Source of the DNA: JAYUDN01 sp043769645
GTDB taxonomy: Bacteria; Patescibacteriota; Gracilibacteria; BD1-5; UBA2023
Assembly (NCBI GenBank): GCA_043769645.1
Contig: JAYVJC010000042.1
Span: 19,750 to 83,749, forward strand
Length of the DNA stretch: 64,000 nt
Reading direction: 5' to 3'
The position numbers were made by a program, and so were the translations under genes. Position 1 is the first letter of the stretch. The number at the start of each line of letters is the position of its first letter. Of the stretch, positions 28,411-38,590 are shown piece after piece. A model generated the notes under the pieces. The model was not told the origin of the DNA. It did no database searches and worked only from the letters and a program-made list of their open reading frames with translations.

Positions 28411-28728
28411 ATGGTAAAATCTCCCCAGTGTACCTGTCCGAAAGCCCAAACCCTCTTTACCCTCCTCGGAAAGAAATGGGTCATCTTTATCATGCAGGCG
28501 GTCGGTGATGGCAATCATAGCTTCAAGACTATCCGTGAAGCGATCGGAAGTCCGAATACGAAAATCCTGACAGATCGGCTCGAAGAACTCACTGAGTGTG
28601 GGATACTCGTGAGAAAAGTCGGTGCCGAAACACCAGGTGCTATTCGCTATACCCTATCTTCCATAGGTTCTGATCTCGAGAAAAAACTCATCGAAGTAAG
28701 CCACTGGTGGGGAGAAATGGTACAATAA
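28411..28728 (+). CDS. HxlR-family transcriptional regulator
   Basis: 105-residue winged-helix regulator. It opens MVKSPQCTCPKAQTLFTLLG followed by KKWVIFIM, the C..xxxL.llGgKWtlxIL signature of HxlR, then IGSPNTKILTDRLEELTECG (recognition helix) and wing residues, ending with the dimerisation helix. The two N-terminal cysteines are candidates for redox sensing, as in YodB and QorR. It is divergent from the nitroreductase gene, which it may control from the 282-bp spacer. ATG at 28411 was preferred to the upstream TTG at 28384. It has no internal UGA. Confidence 0.9.
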   Translation: MVKSPQCTCPKAQTLFTLLGKKWVIFIMQAVGDGNHSFKTIREAIGSPNTKILTDRLEELTECGILVRKVGAETPGAIRYTLSSIGSDLEKKLIEVSHWWGEMVQ

Positions 28729-28737
28729 ATATAATAA

Positions 28738-28989
28738 TTACTCTTGTTCAAAAGCGAAAGTACGAGTATTTATATGATGCTTAAATCATCGTAATTTTCG
28801 TCTTTCCCGAAGTTGTAGAAGTCTTTTTTCTAAATTTGAACCCAAGTTATTTAGATCTCCGATTCCACGATCAATACTTTCAGATTCATTTAAATTACTT
28901 GCGAAAGGCCTTATCGATAAAAGTAACTTAATGTCCCATTGTATTTTCTGAATTAATGCCCGAGTTCTCCTACCTTTCTTATCGCTCAT
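28738..28989 (-). CDS. Small basic hypothetical protein
   Basis: 83-residue ORF, ATG 28987-28989 to TAA 28738-28740, with one UGA glycine near the C-terminus. It is rich in Arg, Lys, Gln and Leu (MSDKKGRRTRALIQKIQWDI; LEKRLLQLRERRKLR), probably helical. Possible nucleic-acid-binding protein, without a family match. It is convergent with the HxlR gene. Confidence 0.4.
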
Positions 28990-29181
28990 TTAGATTCTAT
29001 CTCAAGCCAGAGCTTATAAATATTTCAAAGTTTTGTTTCGGTTCAGATATTCATAAGAAGATGTGACTATTATTTTTAGGTAATTTAAACTAAGGTTATA
29101 AATAGTCAATTTATTCTCTACTTTATTCCAAATAGAATCAAAAATGAATAATTTACTATAGTATATTACGCGAAGCTCGTT

Positions 29182-29562
29182 CTAATTTTTCAATACCCTA
29201 GTATCATTCGATAGATTTGTATCTGATCAAAAAATCTTTTTAACGGTATCGAGCGTCGCTCAAAGAGTAGGATATCTTGTAATAATCTCGCATATTTGTT
29301 CCACTGGTTCTGGTGATACGTCTTCTTCCCTCTTGGTCAAGGATTCGAGAAAGATGGTACGAATGCGGTGACGAACTCATCTTACAGTATTGTATACGAC
29401 ATAGAGAGGGTTAGAGTGAAGAGCATTCCTTGTTTCGGCTTCATAGTTCTCAAATGGATACGTCTCATGGTTTCGTCAGAGCAGATCTAACCTCTTTGCA
29501 TGAGCTAATTCTTCTTGAGAGCGAGAAACCTCTTCTCGAATAATAGAATTAATGACGGGCAT
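29182..29562 (-). CDS. Hypothetical protein
   Basis: 126-residue protein, ATG 29560-29562 to TAG 29182-29184, with four UGA glycines. It is helical and Arg/Glu-rich (MPVINSIIREEVSRSQEELA; HRIRTIFLESLTKREED). It starts 18 bp after the end of the frameshifted phosphatase, so the two are probably cotranscribed. No domain recognised. Confidence 0.5.
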
Positions 29563-29580
29563 AGTAAAAAGTATTAGGAA

Positions 29581-30098
29581 TTAAATATTGGCAATATCTC
29601 TCAGAGCGGAAAGATTTATATTTCAAAATTTGAGTGACTCAGCTATCGTATGTGCGCTTCCCCATTTATCATATCTTTTTCGGTAGGCTCATACAGCCAT
29701 GCTCGTTCGAATAGATCATTTTGACAATGTACATAAATAAACCCATTATCTCGTCCTAGTAACTCCTGAATCTTGTCAGCTACTACTCACATCTTTTCAA
29801 GTGTAAGCTCTCTTCTCGTAATAGTTGGTCATAGATATTGAGTCATCTCTCTCTCAGAATCCAATTTATACCAAGGAATAAGAGAAATAATATGCCGAAC
29901 TCATATGCTGTATAAGGTTTCCAGTTGATGTGAATAGACGATGCCTCAGCGGTAGAGTCACTCTTTTACTTGAGCAAACCGAACTGGAAAATCAGATGGA
30001 GAAACCATTTCTACATACCCAACTGGAGCAGGATCCTGGGCCTTACTTCGAAACTGAGGCTCATCAGGGTGAGATTCCCAGAGAGAAATATACTGCAT
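29581..30098 (-). pseudogene. Dual-specificity/tyrosine phosphatase with a frameshift
   Basis: The N-terminal part (FAQVKEGLYRGG, then GVRHIISLIPWYKLDS) and the active-site strand GFIYVHCQ lie in one frame. The rest of the P-loop and the C-terminus (GSIRTSMAVGAYRKRYDKWG) are in another. Joining them needs one extra nucleotide in the four-T run at 29719-29722 (AAAA on the coding strand), which restores HCxKGSIRTS, the HCxxGxxR(S/T) signature; its glycine is UGA. So this is either a recent frameshift, programmed slippage, or a homopolymer sequencing error. It ends with TAA at 29581-29583. The intact enzyme would be about 172 residues and remove phosphate from Tyr/Ser/Thr or other substrates. 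Confidence 0.72.
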
Positions 30099-30219
30099 AC
30101 TTTATATACTTATATTGTGTATAATATATAAAATAAATATATGTCAATACTTTATAAAGACTGCACTATATTAGTACTTAGAGAAGTATTATATCTCATA
30201 TCAAATATGAGATACAAAG

Positions 30220-30609
30220 CTAGAAAAGAAATAAAAATATTTTATAAATATGTATCCCGATTAGCATACTAAACCCTGTAAAAGTCATCACCATAGAAGC
30301 TATTCGCAATATCATATTTGGCTTGAGAAAAGCGAATAAGATGCCATGAATATATCTACCGATTATGAATACCGTACTCGCTACAACAAGGTACATTTGA
30401 GGAAAAGTATAGAACTCAGCAAGTCCAAGAAGGATAAGAAACAGTGGAGCATATTCAGTGAGGTTTCCATGTCCACGAACCGCTCGTTCGAGTGTTTCAG
30501 GAAGAGTATTTTTACCACTCCTTCGAAGTCATATAACTCGGATGGAAAGAGTGATGAGGAGGATTGAGAGTATAAGACTACTCACTGTGGTGATAAAAAA
30601 AGGATACAT
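30220..30609 (-). CDS. MAPEG-family membrane protein
   Basis: 129-residue, four-helix membrane protein. The segment LERAVRGHGNLTEYAPLFLI after TM1 is the MAPEG signature (RxxxAHGNxxEYxPL), and TM2-4 follow. Bacterial YecN-like members are poorly characterised; eukaryotic ones are glutathione-dependent. One UGA glycine. It is 23 bp downstream of glyS on the same strand. Confidence 0.85.
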
Positions 30610-30632
30610 ATAAAAAATTGAGTATATAAAAA

Positions 30633-32024
30633 TTAGCATCCCTTACTTTTCAGCCATTCGACAAGGGTATCCAGTTTGACCACCTCCTGTTCTCCAGTAT
30701 CTCGATCTCGTACGGTGACTTGTCCTTGGTTATAGTTCTCAGGTTCGACGCAGATGGAAAATGGGATACCGATCTCATCCGCTCGCTGATAGCGTTTCCC
30801 GATCGTTCCTGCTTCATCATACTCAGAGACAAAATGAGGCGAGAGGAGATCATAGAGCGCATTGGCCTCGGGGGCAAATTTCTTCACGAGTGGAAAGATC
30901 CCTACCTTAATGGGTGCGACCTGAGGCGCGAATCGCATCACGACCTTCGAAGTTCCCTCTTCTCCTGGAACTTCATCATACGCGTCACACATCGCCGCGA
31001 GGGTAAGGCGAGAGAGTCCAATCGAGGGTTCGATGACATAGGGGATATATTTCTCGTTCGTGAATGGGTCGAAGTACGAGAGATCCGCCTTCGAAAGTTC
31101 CATATGTGCCTTGAGATCGTAGTCAGTTCTATTGGCAAGTGTCGAGATCTCTCCCCAACCAAATGGAAAAAGGTATTCGAAATCTCAGGCTCGTTTCGAA
31201 TAGTGTGGAAGTCCTTCTTTCGGGATTTCGACAAATCGGACTTTTTCAGGAGTGAATCCGAGCACTTCCGTGAAAAATTTCCCTTCGTCGAGGAGCCACG
31301 TCTCGAAGAGCTCGGCATCCGTTCCGGGCTTACAGAAATATTCGATCTCGATCTGCTCGAATTCTCGAGTACGGAAGATGAAGTTCTTCGGAGTGATCTC
31401 ATTGCGAAATGCTTTTCCACACTGCGCGACACCGAAAGGGATCTTCTTGCGAGAACTTCGTGCGATATTTGGGAAATTTACAAAGATTCATTGAGCGGTC
31501 TCAGGCCGAAGATAGACAAGCGCAGTGGCATCTTCCGTCACTCCCTGATGGGTCGAGAGCATGAGGTTGAATCGTTTAACCTCTCCCCAGTTCTTCGCAC
31601 CACAGTTCGGACAAGCGAGATATCCGAGAGTATTGAAGCTATTGAGATCCTCGAGTGAGGTCTTGTCACCTGCCCAATTCGCAGGAACAGGAAATTTGGT
31701 ATCTTTTTCGAGTGCTTCCTCAATCAACTTATCTGCACGATGACGCGTATGACATTCCTTACATTCCATGAGAGGATCAGAGAAGGATCCGACGTGACCC
31801 GATGCTACCCACGTCTGTGGGTTCATCATAATCGCCGCATCGAGGAGGACCATATCCTTTCGTTTCTGGACGAATTCTCGAATCCAAAGATTTTTGATAT
31901 TTTCCTTCAGGAGGGCTCCAAGTGGACCATAATCCCACGAGTTTGCGAGGCCTCAGTAGATTTCAGAACCTTGGTAGACGAATCCCTTGGTTTTCGCGAA
32001 GGTGACGAGTGTGGACATTTCCAT
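30633..32024 (-). CDS. glyS: Glycyl-tRNA synthetase (homodimeric class II)
   Basis: 463-residue GlyRS of the single-chain alpha2 type found in archaea, eukaryotes and some bacteria. Evidence: FAKTKGFVYQGSEIYGGLAN and WDYGPLGALLKENI at the N-terminus, GHVGSFSDPLMECKECHTRH and ACPNCGAKNW cysteine pairs, YLRPETAQG, motif 2 (FRNEITPKNFIFRTREFEQI), EPSIGLSRL (motif 3) and an anticodon-binding domain. Its own gene uses UGA for glycine, for example in EIYGGL and ETAQG. In a code-25 cell it should also charge the UGA-reading tRNA-Gly(UCA), which is not in this window. Confidence 0.96.
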
Positions 32025-32068
32025 AAGGGTGAGGGTTACAAGTTATAAAGTTTTAAAGTTGGGATCGG

Positions 32069-32105
32069 ATTTCCCCCTTGATAAAGGGGGGTAAGGGGGA
32101 TTTGG
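32069..32105. repeat. G/C-tract palindrome
   Basis: Imperfect inverted repeat around CCCCCTTGATAAAGGGGG and TAAGGGGGATTT just upstream of glyS, the same style as the fold-back elements in lysS and thrS; a fragment (CCCCCTTGATAAACGG) is also inside recG near 34483. Confidence 0.6.
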
Positions 32106-32140
32106 ATTTTGTCATTCTGAAGTTGTTTCTGGATCTTCGA

Positions 32141-32404
32141 TTATTTCTGGTTAACAAATATCCGCTTGAGCCATCCCATCGACAGTGTCGAGAGCGTGTA
32201 GCCGAGAGTTGGGATGATAGCATTCATAAGGGAGCGATCATTCCCAAGCGACCAGAAAACAAGGATCATCACGAAATATGTCGTCATAATAATCCCAAGT
32301 CGGCGTTGCCACGAGGTTTCCCATTTTTTCTCAGCGTCCACTCGACTATTGCGAGCCTGGAGAAGCTCGATTTCTTGTTCGAGATGTTCGAGAGAATTCT
32401 GCAT
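32141..32404 (-). CDS. Small two-helix membrane protein
   Basis: 87 residues: a short coiled-coil-like N-terminus (MQNSLEHLEQEIELLQARNS), then two hydrophobic segments (GIIMTTYFVMILVFWSLG and AIIPTLGYTLSTLSMGWL) with a basic end. It has no internal UGA. Longer upstream in-frame starts exist (up to 32698) but give an implausible extension. Unknown function. Confidence 0.5.
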   Translation of the reverse strand: MQNSLEHLEQEIELLQARNSRVDAEKKWETSWQRRLGIIMTTYFVMILVFWSLGNDRSLMNAIIPTLGYTLSTLSMGWLKRIFVNQK

Positions 32405-32746
32405 ATTCAGAAACAAAAAAAGAACCCACAAAAAAGATTGTACTTTCTTGGGGTCCTTGTATTCGTAATTCGTAATTGATGAATTCGTAATTATTTGGAC
32501 GGTTCCACCCAAGTTTTCTTTCTCGATACGCGTATAAGCTTGGAGGCCTACGATATAAAAAAAGAACACTTTATCTGTCTCTCTTTCCTCCTCTAGACGC
32601 CACTCTAGATTCACGAGAAAAAGAATACTATGCCAAGTGTACAAAAAAGAGAAGAAAATGCAAAAAATATTTGCAAAGTAAGATAGATTGTGACACAATG
32701 ATTAAGTCGTTTCAAAAAAACATTTATTTCCCTCATCTTCACTCAT

Positions 32747-33061
32747 ATGGCTATAGATATTCGTACTCACACTGAAAGTCTCTCCCATAAGAGTAAGACT
32801 GAACTTGCTAGTTTTGCACAAACCCGAGTTTCCACAGCAGTCAATATGGTGTTAAATCCGATTCGGTACACTGTAAACAAAGAAGATACTGTGACTTCAG
32901 TTTCTAGTATTTTAGGAATTAGTCCTTCTGTCCTTCAGCAGAACCTTCTTCTATGAGTAAGAGCTTGAATGGAACTGACCTATGACGGAGTTGAGGTTCG
33001 AATAGCTTCAGGGACTCATTTCGCTGCCGCGAGTAATACATCATACGCTCTTGCGGCATAA
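32747..33061 (+). CDS. LysM-like small protein
   Basis: 104-residue protein. Residues about 35-90 (IRYTVNKEDTVTSVSSILGI, then SPSVLQQNLLLGVRAGMELT) resemble a degenerate LysM domain (YxVxxGDTxxxIA...N). No signal peptide is visible. Two UGA glycines. The small gene at 33083 follows after 21 bp, likely the same transcript. Confidence 0.5.
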
Positions 33062-33082
33062 TTAATTTATAACTTGTCAAAT

Positions 33083-33460
33083 ATGCCAGAAAAATCTAAA
33101 GAAATACCCTACATTACACGAGATGTCCCAGAAGAACCTTACGAGGTTTTTAAAGATCCGAAAATTATTCAGCATATTCACGCTAGTATGATTCAGGCAG
33201 GTATTCCTAAAGAACAAGTATTTGTTGCAAGTTATAGATCAGGAACTATATCGATATCTTTAAAGGGGCTTGGGCAGATAAGTTTTGATCTCAACACCCA
33301 CTATATAAAATCAGGTTGATGAATACAATTCACACCTGTCTGAATTGAAAGAATAAAATTAGAGTATAAAAAAAATAAACTAATATCAGATAGCTTACCT
33401 CGAAAAACGGCTCAGCTTGAACTCGATAAGCTATCTCAAGAAATTCTCACTACCGCCTAA
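33083..33460 (+). CDS. Hypothetical protein
   Basis: 125-residue protein (MPEKSKEIPYITRDVPEEPY...) with three UGA glycines including the pair at GGGIQFTPVG. It is soluble and charged, with no known domain. ATG at 33083 was preferred to TTG at 33074. Its stop TAA lies inside the loop of the terminator that follows. Confidence 0.5.
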
Positions 33461-33475
33461 CTGGCGGTTTTATTT
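33452..33475 (+). terminator. Hairpin terminator overlapping a stop codon
   Basis: ACCGCC (33452-33457), loop TAACT containing the stop codon, GGCGGT (33463-33468), then TTTATTTT. Confidence 0.75.
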
Positions 33476-33501
33476 TGCATTTTGAATTTTTCATTTTGCA
33501 T

Positions 33502-33507
33502 TATAAT
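33502..33507 (+). promoter_or_regulatory. -10 box 6 nt before recG ATG
   Basis: TATAAT followed by 6 nt and the recG start codon. Transcription would begin at or next to the A of ATG, giving a leaderless mRNA. No Shine-Dalgarno. Confidence 0.45.
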
Positions 33508-33513
33508 ACACGT

Positions 33514-35829
33514 ATGCAAATCACCAAGTCCCTCCTCCATACGACCGATGCGTACATCAAGAAGCTTCGCGAAGCCGGTATAGAAAGCGTGACTGACTTT
33601 CTCTCCCTCTTTCCTCGAGGGTACGAGGACAAGAGCGAAGTTATCGAGCAGTTCTCACTCCTGAATGTTCAAGAAAAGCAGGTCGTGAAGTGCAAGATCG
33701 AGCTCCTCACCGAAGAGCAGACTCGCAACAAGAAGCTGCTGATTAAGGCAGTTCTCACGGATCGGGATGGAATACACGCCGAAGCTGTGTGGTGGAATCG
33801 TCGTATGCTCCTGACACAATACTCTCAGTGAGATATCGTCCTCATCTACGGGCAGCCGAAATACGACTATGGGAGGCTTTCATTCAACTCGTCAGATATC
33901 GAACACTATCGAGAAAAGCGTCGAGAAATCGTCCCGATCTACAGTGATGTGAACTATATACCGGGGACTTGGATTCGAGAAAAAATGCTTTTTCTCAAGA
34001 ATTTTATCGAAGAAATCCCTGATACCATCCCTCGAGAAATACGCTTGAAGAAGTGACTTTCACCACGTACGACGAATATTCGCAATATTCATTTCCCACA
34101 GAGTATCGAAGATTTTGACCGAGCAAGAACCGAGCTCGGATATGAGGAACTCTTTCACTTCCAGATGGTCGGTGTGGAAAAGAAGTATTCGATGATGGCG
34201 AATTCGGAGTGACTGGCACCAGCCACCCCACTCGATACGGACCTCATCAAATCTCTCATTGCGGATCTCCCCTTTCCCCTTACGAATAAGCAGAAAATCG
34301 TCCTCTTCCAAATCCTCAAGGATATGGAAAAGCCGCACGCGATGGCCCGCCTCCTTCAAGGAGATGTCGGAACGGGGAAAACGGTGGTCGCCATGATCGC
34401 CGCGATACATATTATCAAGAGTCAAAACCTCATCCCTCATCTTTGAGAACCAGGTTCATACGATTTGAAATCTGAATTCTCCCCCTTGATAAACGGTACT
34501 GAGAGTGAGGTACAAGTCGCCATCATGGCTCCGACGGAAATCCTCGCCCGACAGCACTTCGCTGGGAATGAGGCGTGGCTGATGAAGTGGTGAATCCGAT
34601 CAGATCTCCTCGTCGGCTCTCTCACTCCTCGGATGAAAGAGGACGCACGAGAACGACTGAGAAGTGGACAGACCGATATCGTCTTCGGAACCCATGCCCT
34701 CATCCAGGACTCAGTCCAATTCGCTCGTCTCGGCTTCGTCGTGGTCGATGAACAGCACCGATTCGGCGTCGAACAGCGAAAGGCACTCGAAGAGTATTGT
34801 AGTTCTCAAGTAATCAAGTTATCAAGTAATCAAGAATGAGAATGAGCTAATAAAGAACTTGAAAACTTGAAAACTTGAAAACTTTCTCAAAAATCGATCC
34901 TCCCCCACCGTCTCAATATGTCCGCAACACCTATTCCTCGGACCCTGGCTCTGACAATCTACGGTGACCAGGATGTCTCGGTTCTCGATGAGTACCCGGT
35001 CGGTCGCAAGCCGATCCATACTCGAGTCGTTCGAGAAGATCAGCGAATCGAGATGTATCGGTTCATCGAAGAACAAGTCAGAGAAGGAAGACAAGTATAC
35101 TGGATTTCTCCATTGGTAGATGGTTTAAAAAAGCAAAATATAGCACCTGATGAAGGAAAGAAAAATAGGGGTTCGGGGATGAAAACTGTCTGAGAACGAA
35201 AAGAGAATGATATCTGATGAGCGGAGCGAACGAGTTTTTTCACCCCCGAGACTTTTGATACTTTTGGTCTCAAAAGTATATCAAATAGCTGATGAAATGA
35301 ATCTAAAGAAGATATCGCCTCTGCCGTCGAAATGCAGATTACACTTTCTGCTATCTTTCCGAAGCTCACCATCGGACTCATCCATGGGAAAATGAGTGGG
35401 AAAGAGAAAGATCGGGTGATGCAAGAGTTCTATGAAAATAAGATCCATATCCTCTCCTCAACCTCGGTCGTCGAAGTCGGAGTAAATAATCCCAATGCGA
35501 CGGTCATGTGTATCGAAGCAGCTGAAAGGTTTGGCCTCTCACAACTCCATCAGTTCCGAGGCCGAGTCGGTCGTGGAGAACACCAGTCCTACTGCTACCT
35601 CTTCACGACGAAAGAATACAAAACTGACCGACTTCGAGCGATGGAGCAAACCAACGACGGCTTCGAGCTCGCTGAGATTGACCTCGAACTTCGCGGTCCG
35701 GGTGAGGTATATGGAGTCCGCCAGTCAGGAGTTCCAGACTTCCACTTCGCCGATCTTCGAGATGTCAATCTTATCTCAGAAATACAAGAAGATATAGAAG
35801 AGTGGATGAAATGAAAAAAGAATTTGTAA
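33514..35829 (+). CDS. recG: ATP-dependent DNA helicase RecG
   Basis: 771 residues (family about 690), a branch-migration helicase that remodels stalled forks. Wedge/OB domain at the N-terminus (FLSLFPRGYEDKSE). Helicase motifs: I LLQGDVGTGKTVVAM, Ia MAPTEILARQHF, II VVVDEQHRFGV, III MSATPIPRTLAL, then IGLIHGKMSGKEKDRVM, STSVVEVGVNNPNATVM and HQFRGRVGRG. Extra length comes from in-frame low-complexity inserts: one after ALEEYCSSQ (34804-34890, with acttgaaaacttgaaaac repeats), one after ISPLVDGLKKQ (about 35125-35320), and a CCCCCTTGATAAA fragment near 34483. About ten UGA glycines. It may be leaderless. Confidence 0.95.
34804..34890 (+). repeat. In-frame tandem repeats inside recG
   Basis: Imperfect CAAGTAATCAAGTTAT units followed by three CTTGAAAA units, inserted between helicase motifs II and III and kept in frame. 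Confidence 0.85.
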
Positions 35830-35866
35830 TATATTTATTATTCAATAATATAGAGTTTGACAAATT

Positions 35867-36343
35867 ATGAATACTGCATATGTAATTAACATCCTCCCAA
35901 AGCAGAAACTGAAAGAAATTGAGAAAGCAAGTAAAAAAGTTGTAAAACTCATAGAGGCTATACGAGTAAATATTGCCCCCATTTTTTTAGCAGAGGAAGG
36001 AAAATGACGTTTGCATACGCGATATTTAAAGCAGAGAAAAGATAAAGTATGGGGAGCCCTTGAGGAAATTGGAATAATATTTAAACAACTGAGTGAAAGC
36101 CCAAATATTCAAATGGTGCTCATTGAACAAGTACTGAGAATATTGATTGTTACACGATGAGATGTTGAAAATATCCTGGAATGATCTGTGGTGAGCTCAA
36201 AAGCTAAGCAATTAGTAGAACAACAATCTCGGCAAAGAGATCTAAGCTGAACCTTATTAGTTATGGAAATTATTCATGAATCTTGAATATCAATAAAAGG
36301 TCTTGAAAGATTCATTACGGTAACTTCAAGAAGAATTTGATAA
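35867..36343 (+). CDS. Hypothetical protein, UGA-rich
   Basis: 158-residue protein from ATG 35867 to TAA 36341-36343 with about seven UGA glycines. It is helical (KQKLKEIEKASKKVVKLIEA) with a basic centre (GRLHTRYLKQRKDKVWGAL). It starts 37 bp after recG and is followed after 10 bp by the 733-residue gene. No family recognised. Confidence 0.55.
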
Positions 36344-36353
36344 TAAACTTACT

Positions 36354-38555
36354 ATGAAAAGACTCGGACTCGTTGCCCACCCTACTCCAATCGAGCAAAA
36401 ATATACTCAAGCCATAGACGAAATACAACGTCGTATCATTGAAAATCCTCTCTTTGAAAAAAATCTAGAAACACCTCGTGATGCCTCGATACTCCTAGAT
36501 AAAATAGTTCGATTTTTCTATTATGAAAATACCGATTATCTCACTGAAGATATTGACTTTAAAAATTTGATTTTAGAGGCTCTTTCAGAACTCCATGCTT
36601 TCCTTAGTAAAAGCTGACTCGATAGCATATTTCGAATGTATGCGAATTTTGAAACTTCTGGAGAAATCACCTCAAACATAATCTACGAAAAATCTAAAGA
36701 GCTTTTCGCAACAATCTGAAAAAATGATCTTCCTATGTTCCTCAGTATTCTGTTCAGCCCTTTCGAAACACTCGCTGGATACCGTGAAGAGAATACTCAT
36801 GGAAGTAAAAAACTACAAGAATTCTCTGCATATTGAAAAATTCTTTGAAGATGACTCCTCTATCCGGAACATAGAGTGGCTGGTATAACTCGACCAGCTC
36901 CTTGAATTGCTGCACTTACATCACTTTTATGTAAAGAACCAGAAGTATCGACTATAATTTGAAAGATTTCTTTTGAAGTTCATGGAGTTACTAGTTGATC
37001 CTCCCTAGCCCCTTGATCAAATATTATTCCATTATCATGAAGCATTAGTACTGGAAAGATCATACGATTAGTCCCTAATAGAATTTGAAAAGGTTTAGAG
37101 AAAAACGCCGAAGTCGTCGAGGAGAGTAAAACTACCTCAAATAATCCAGAAAGTGAAAATTTAGATGTATGAGAAGACAAACCAAGCGAAGCAGTAATTG
37201 GTAGAATTCGTAGGAGAGAAAACGATAGGGAAATTCGAATCGGAAAAGAAGAAAATAGAGAACAACAGAAGAACCAAGAATGGTATGTTACGGAACTCGA
37301 AAAGCTCAGAGGACTGAGAACTTTTCTCCACCAACGATTTGAGGAACTCAGAAATCATCTCCTGGAACACGTACCCTATGTTGAAGAGGTACTTAATTAT
37401 ATTAGACTTATTGATCGACTCAATGAGAAATGATATGAAGTGAAAAGCCTTGGAGTGAGTGGAGTACGTGAAGAGGTTTCGCGAAAAATAAGTGATTATG
37501 AAAACCTCATTTCACAACTAAATAAGATAAATATTAAGCTATTGCAAGATATAACTTCCTTGCAGGACTCTCTTCCAAGTGCCACTGAACTCGAGCAAAA
37601 GAAACTCAGTCGGAGATTAGTAAAGTTACAATCAAAACTAGACAGAGGTATACGAGATGTCACTGCTTATGAAAGAGAAGTTGTAGTCCGAAAAACAGAA
37701 GCTCAAGAGCTTTTTTCTCATATTGTATGATATAGACTTCCTACCTTACCAAATAGAGAGCAGTTCTCTCTCGCCTTTCATCATTCACTCAAAGCTGAAG
37801 AGCTCTACTCTGCGCCTGATTTCATCCCAGAAACTCCAGTCACACACGAATGGATTGATGCGAATGTTATTCCACTTTTTGTTTCAATATTGGGTACTCA
37901 TCTCCATGAATATCATGGGGTCAATATAAGGGATCTCTATGAGCTTATGGGAAAAATTGATGAGCTACCAGAAATACACAATAACGAAGTTCGGCTGCCA
38001 GATACTGATGGTATAACTCAGAAAAAAGTAAGCGATTTTTTTACAATGCTCATACCTATAATACCAAATGAGTATTTAACTGAACTTCCGAATCTTCCTA
38101 CGATTATTACTCCAGAGTGAATTTCACCAGAGGTATTATCAAAAGTTAAATTACCAAAAGTCAAAAAGACCCATCGAGAAATACGAAAGGCAGTAAGTTT
38201 CAAAAAAGCTAGAATAGAAAAAGAACGTAAAGCTTTAATAGAAAAATTGCATTCTATCGAGGAAAGCCTTAAGGAGTATGAACGATACTGGAAAGAACGT
38301 TTGAAACAAAACTTGAGAACTCGAAGTCGATATATCGCAGATATAGAAAAATTGGATTCTCAGGTACGAATGAGTATATGACGTCCAACTAAAACAAAAG
38401 ATGAGCTCGAAAAATTAATCGATGCCTCTAATACTGAAGTGGAGAATACTCAAATGCTGATACATGAATGAGGTCTAAATACTGATGAAATATGATATAA
38501 GAAACTTCTAGATGAACGATCTAGAATGTCTGGGAAAGTAAAAAGGGTTAAATAA
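36354..38555 (+). CDS. Large UGA-rich coiled-coil protein of unknown function
   Basis: 733 residues, readable only in code 25 (roughly 20 UGA glycines). The N-terminal 250 residues look globular (MKRLGLVAHPTPIEQKYTQA; IAALTSLLC; NIIPLSGSISTGKIIRLV). A charged linker (about 270-330) and several coiled-coil stretches follow (KLLQDITSLQDSLPSATELE; EKERKALIEKLHSIEESLKE). There is no signal peptide or membrane segment. It may form a unit with the 158-residue gene 10 bp upstream. Role unknown; nothing supports a precise guess. Confidence 0.65.
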
Positions 38556-38578
38556 AATTGGTTTTCTAGTAATTTCGG

Positions 38579-38584
38579 TATGAT
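38579..38584 (+). promoter_or_regulatory. -10 box 6 nt before the O-methyltransferase ATG
   Basis: TATGAT followed by 6 nt and ATG, the same spacing as for recG, compatible with leaderless transcription. Confidence 0.4.
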
Positions 38585-38590
38585 AATTTT

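Noticed and set aside
30720..31658. Plus-strand open frame of 312 codons over glyS
   Set aside because: Shadow of glyS, whose motifs are unmistakable on the other strand.
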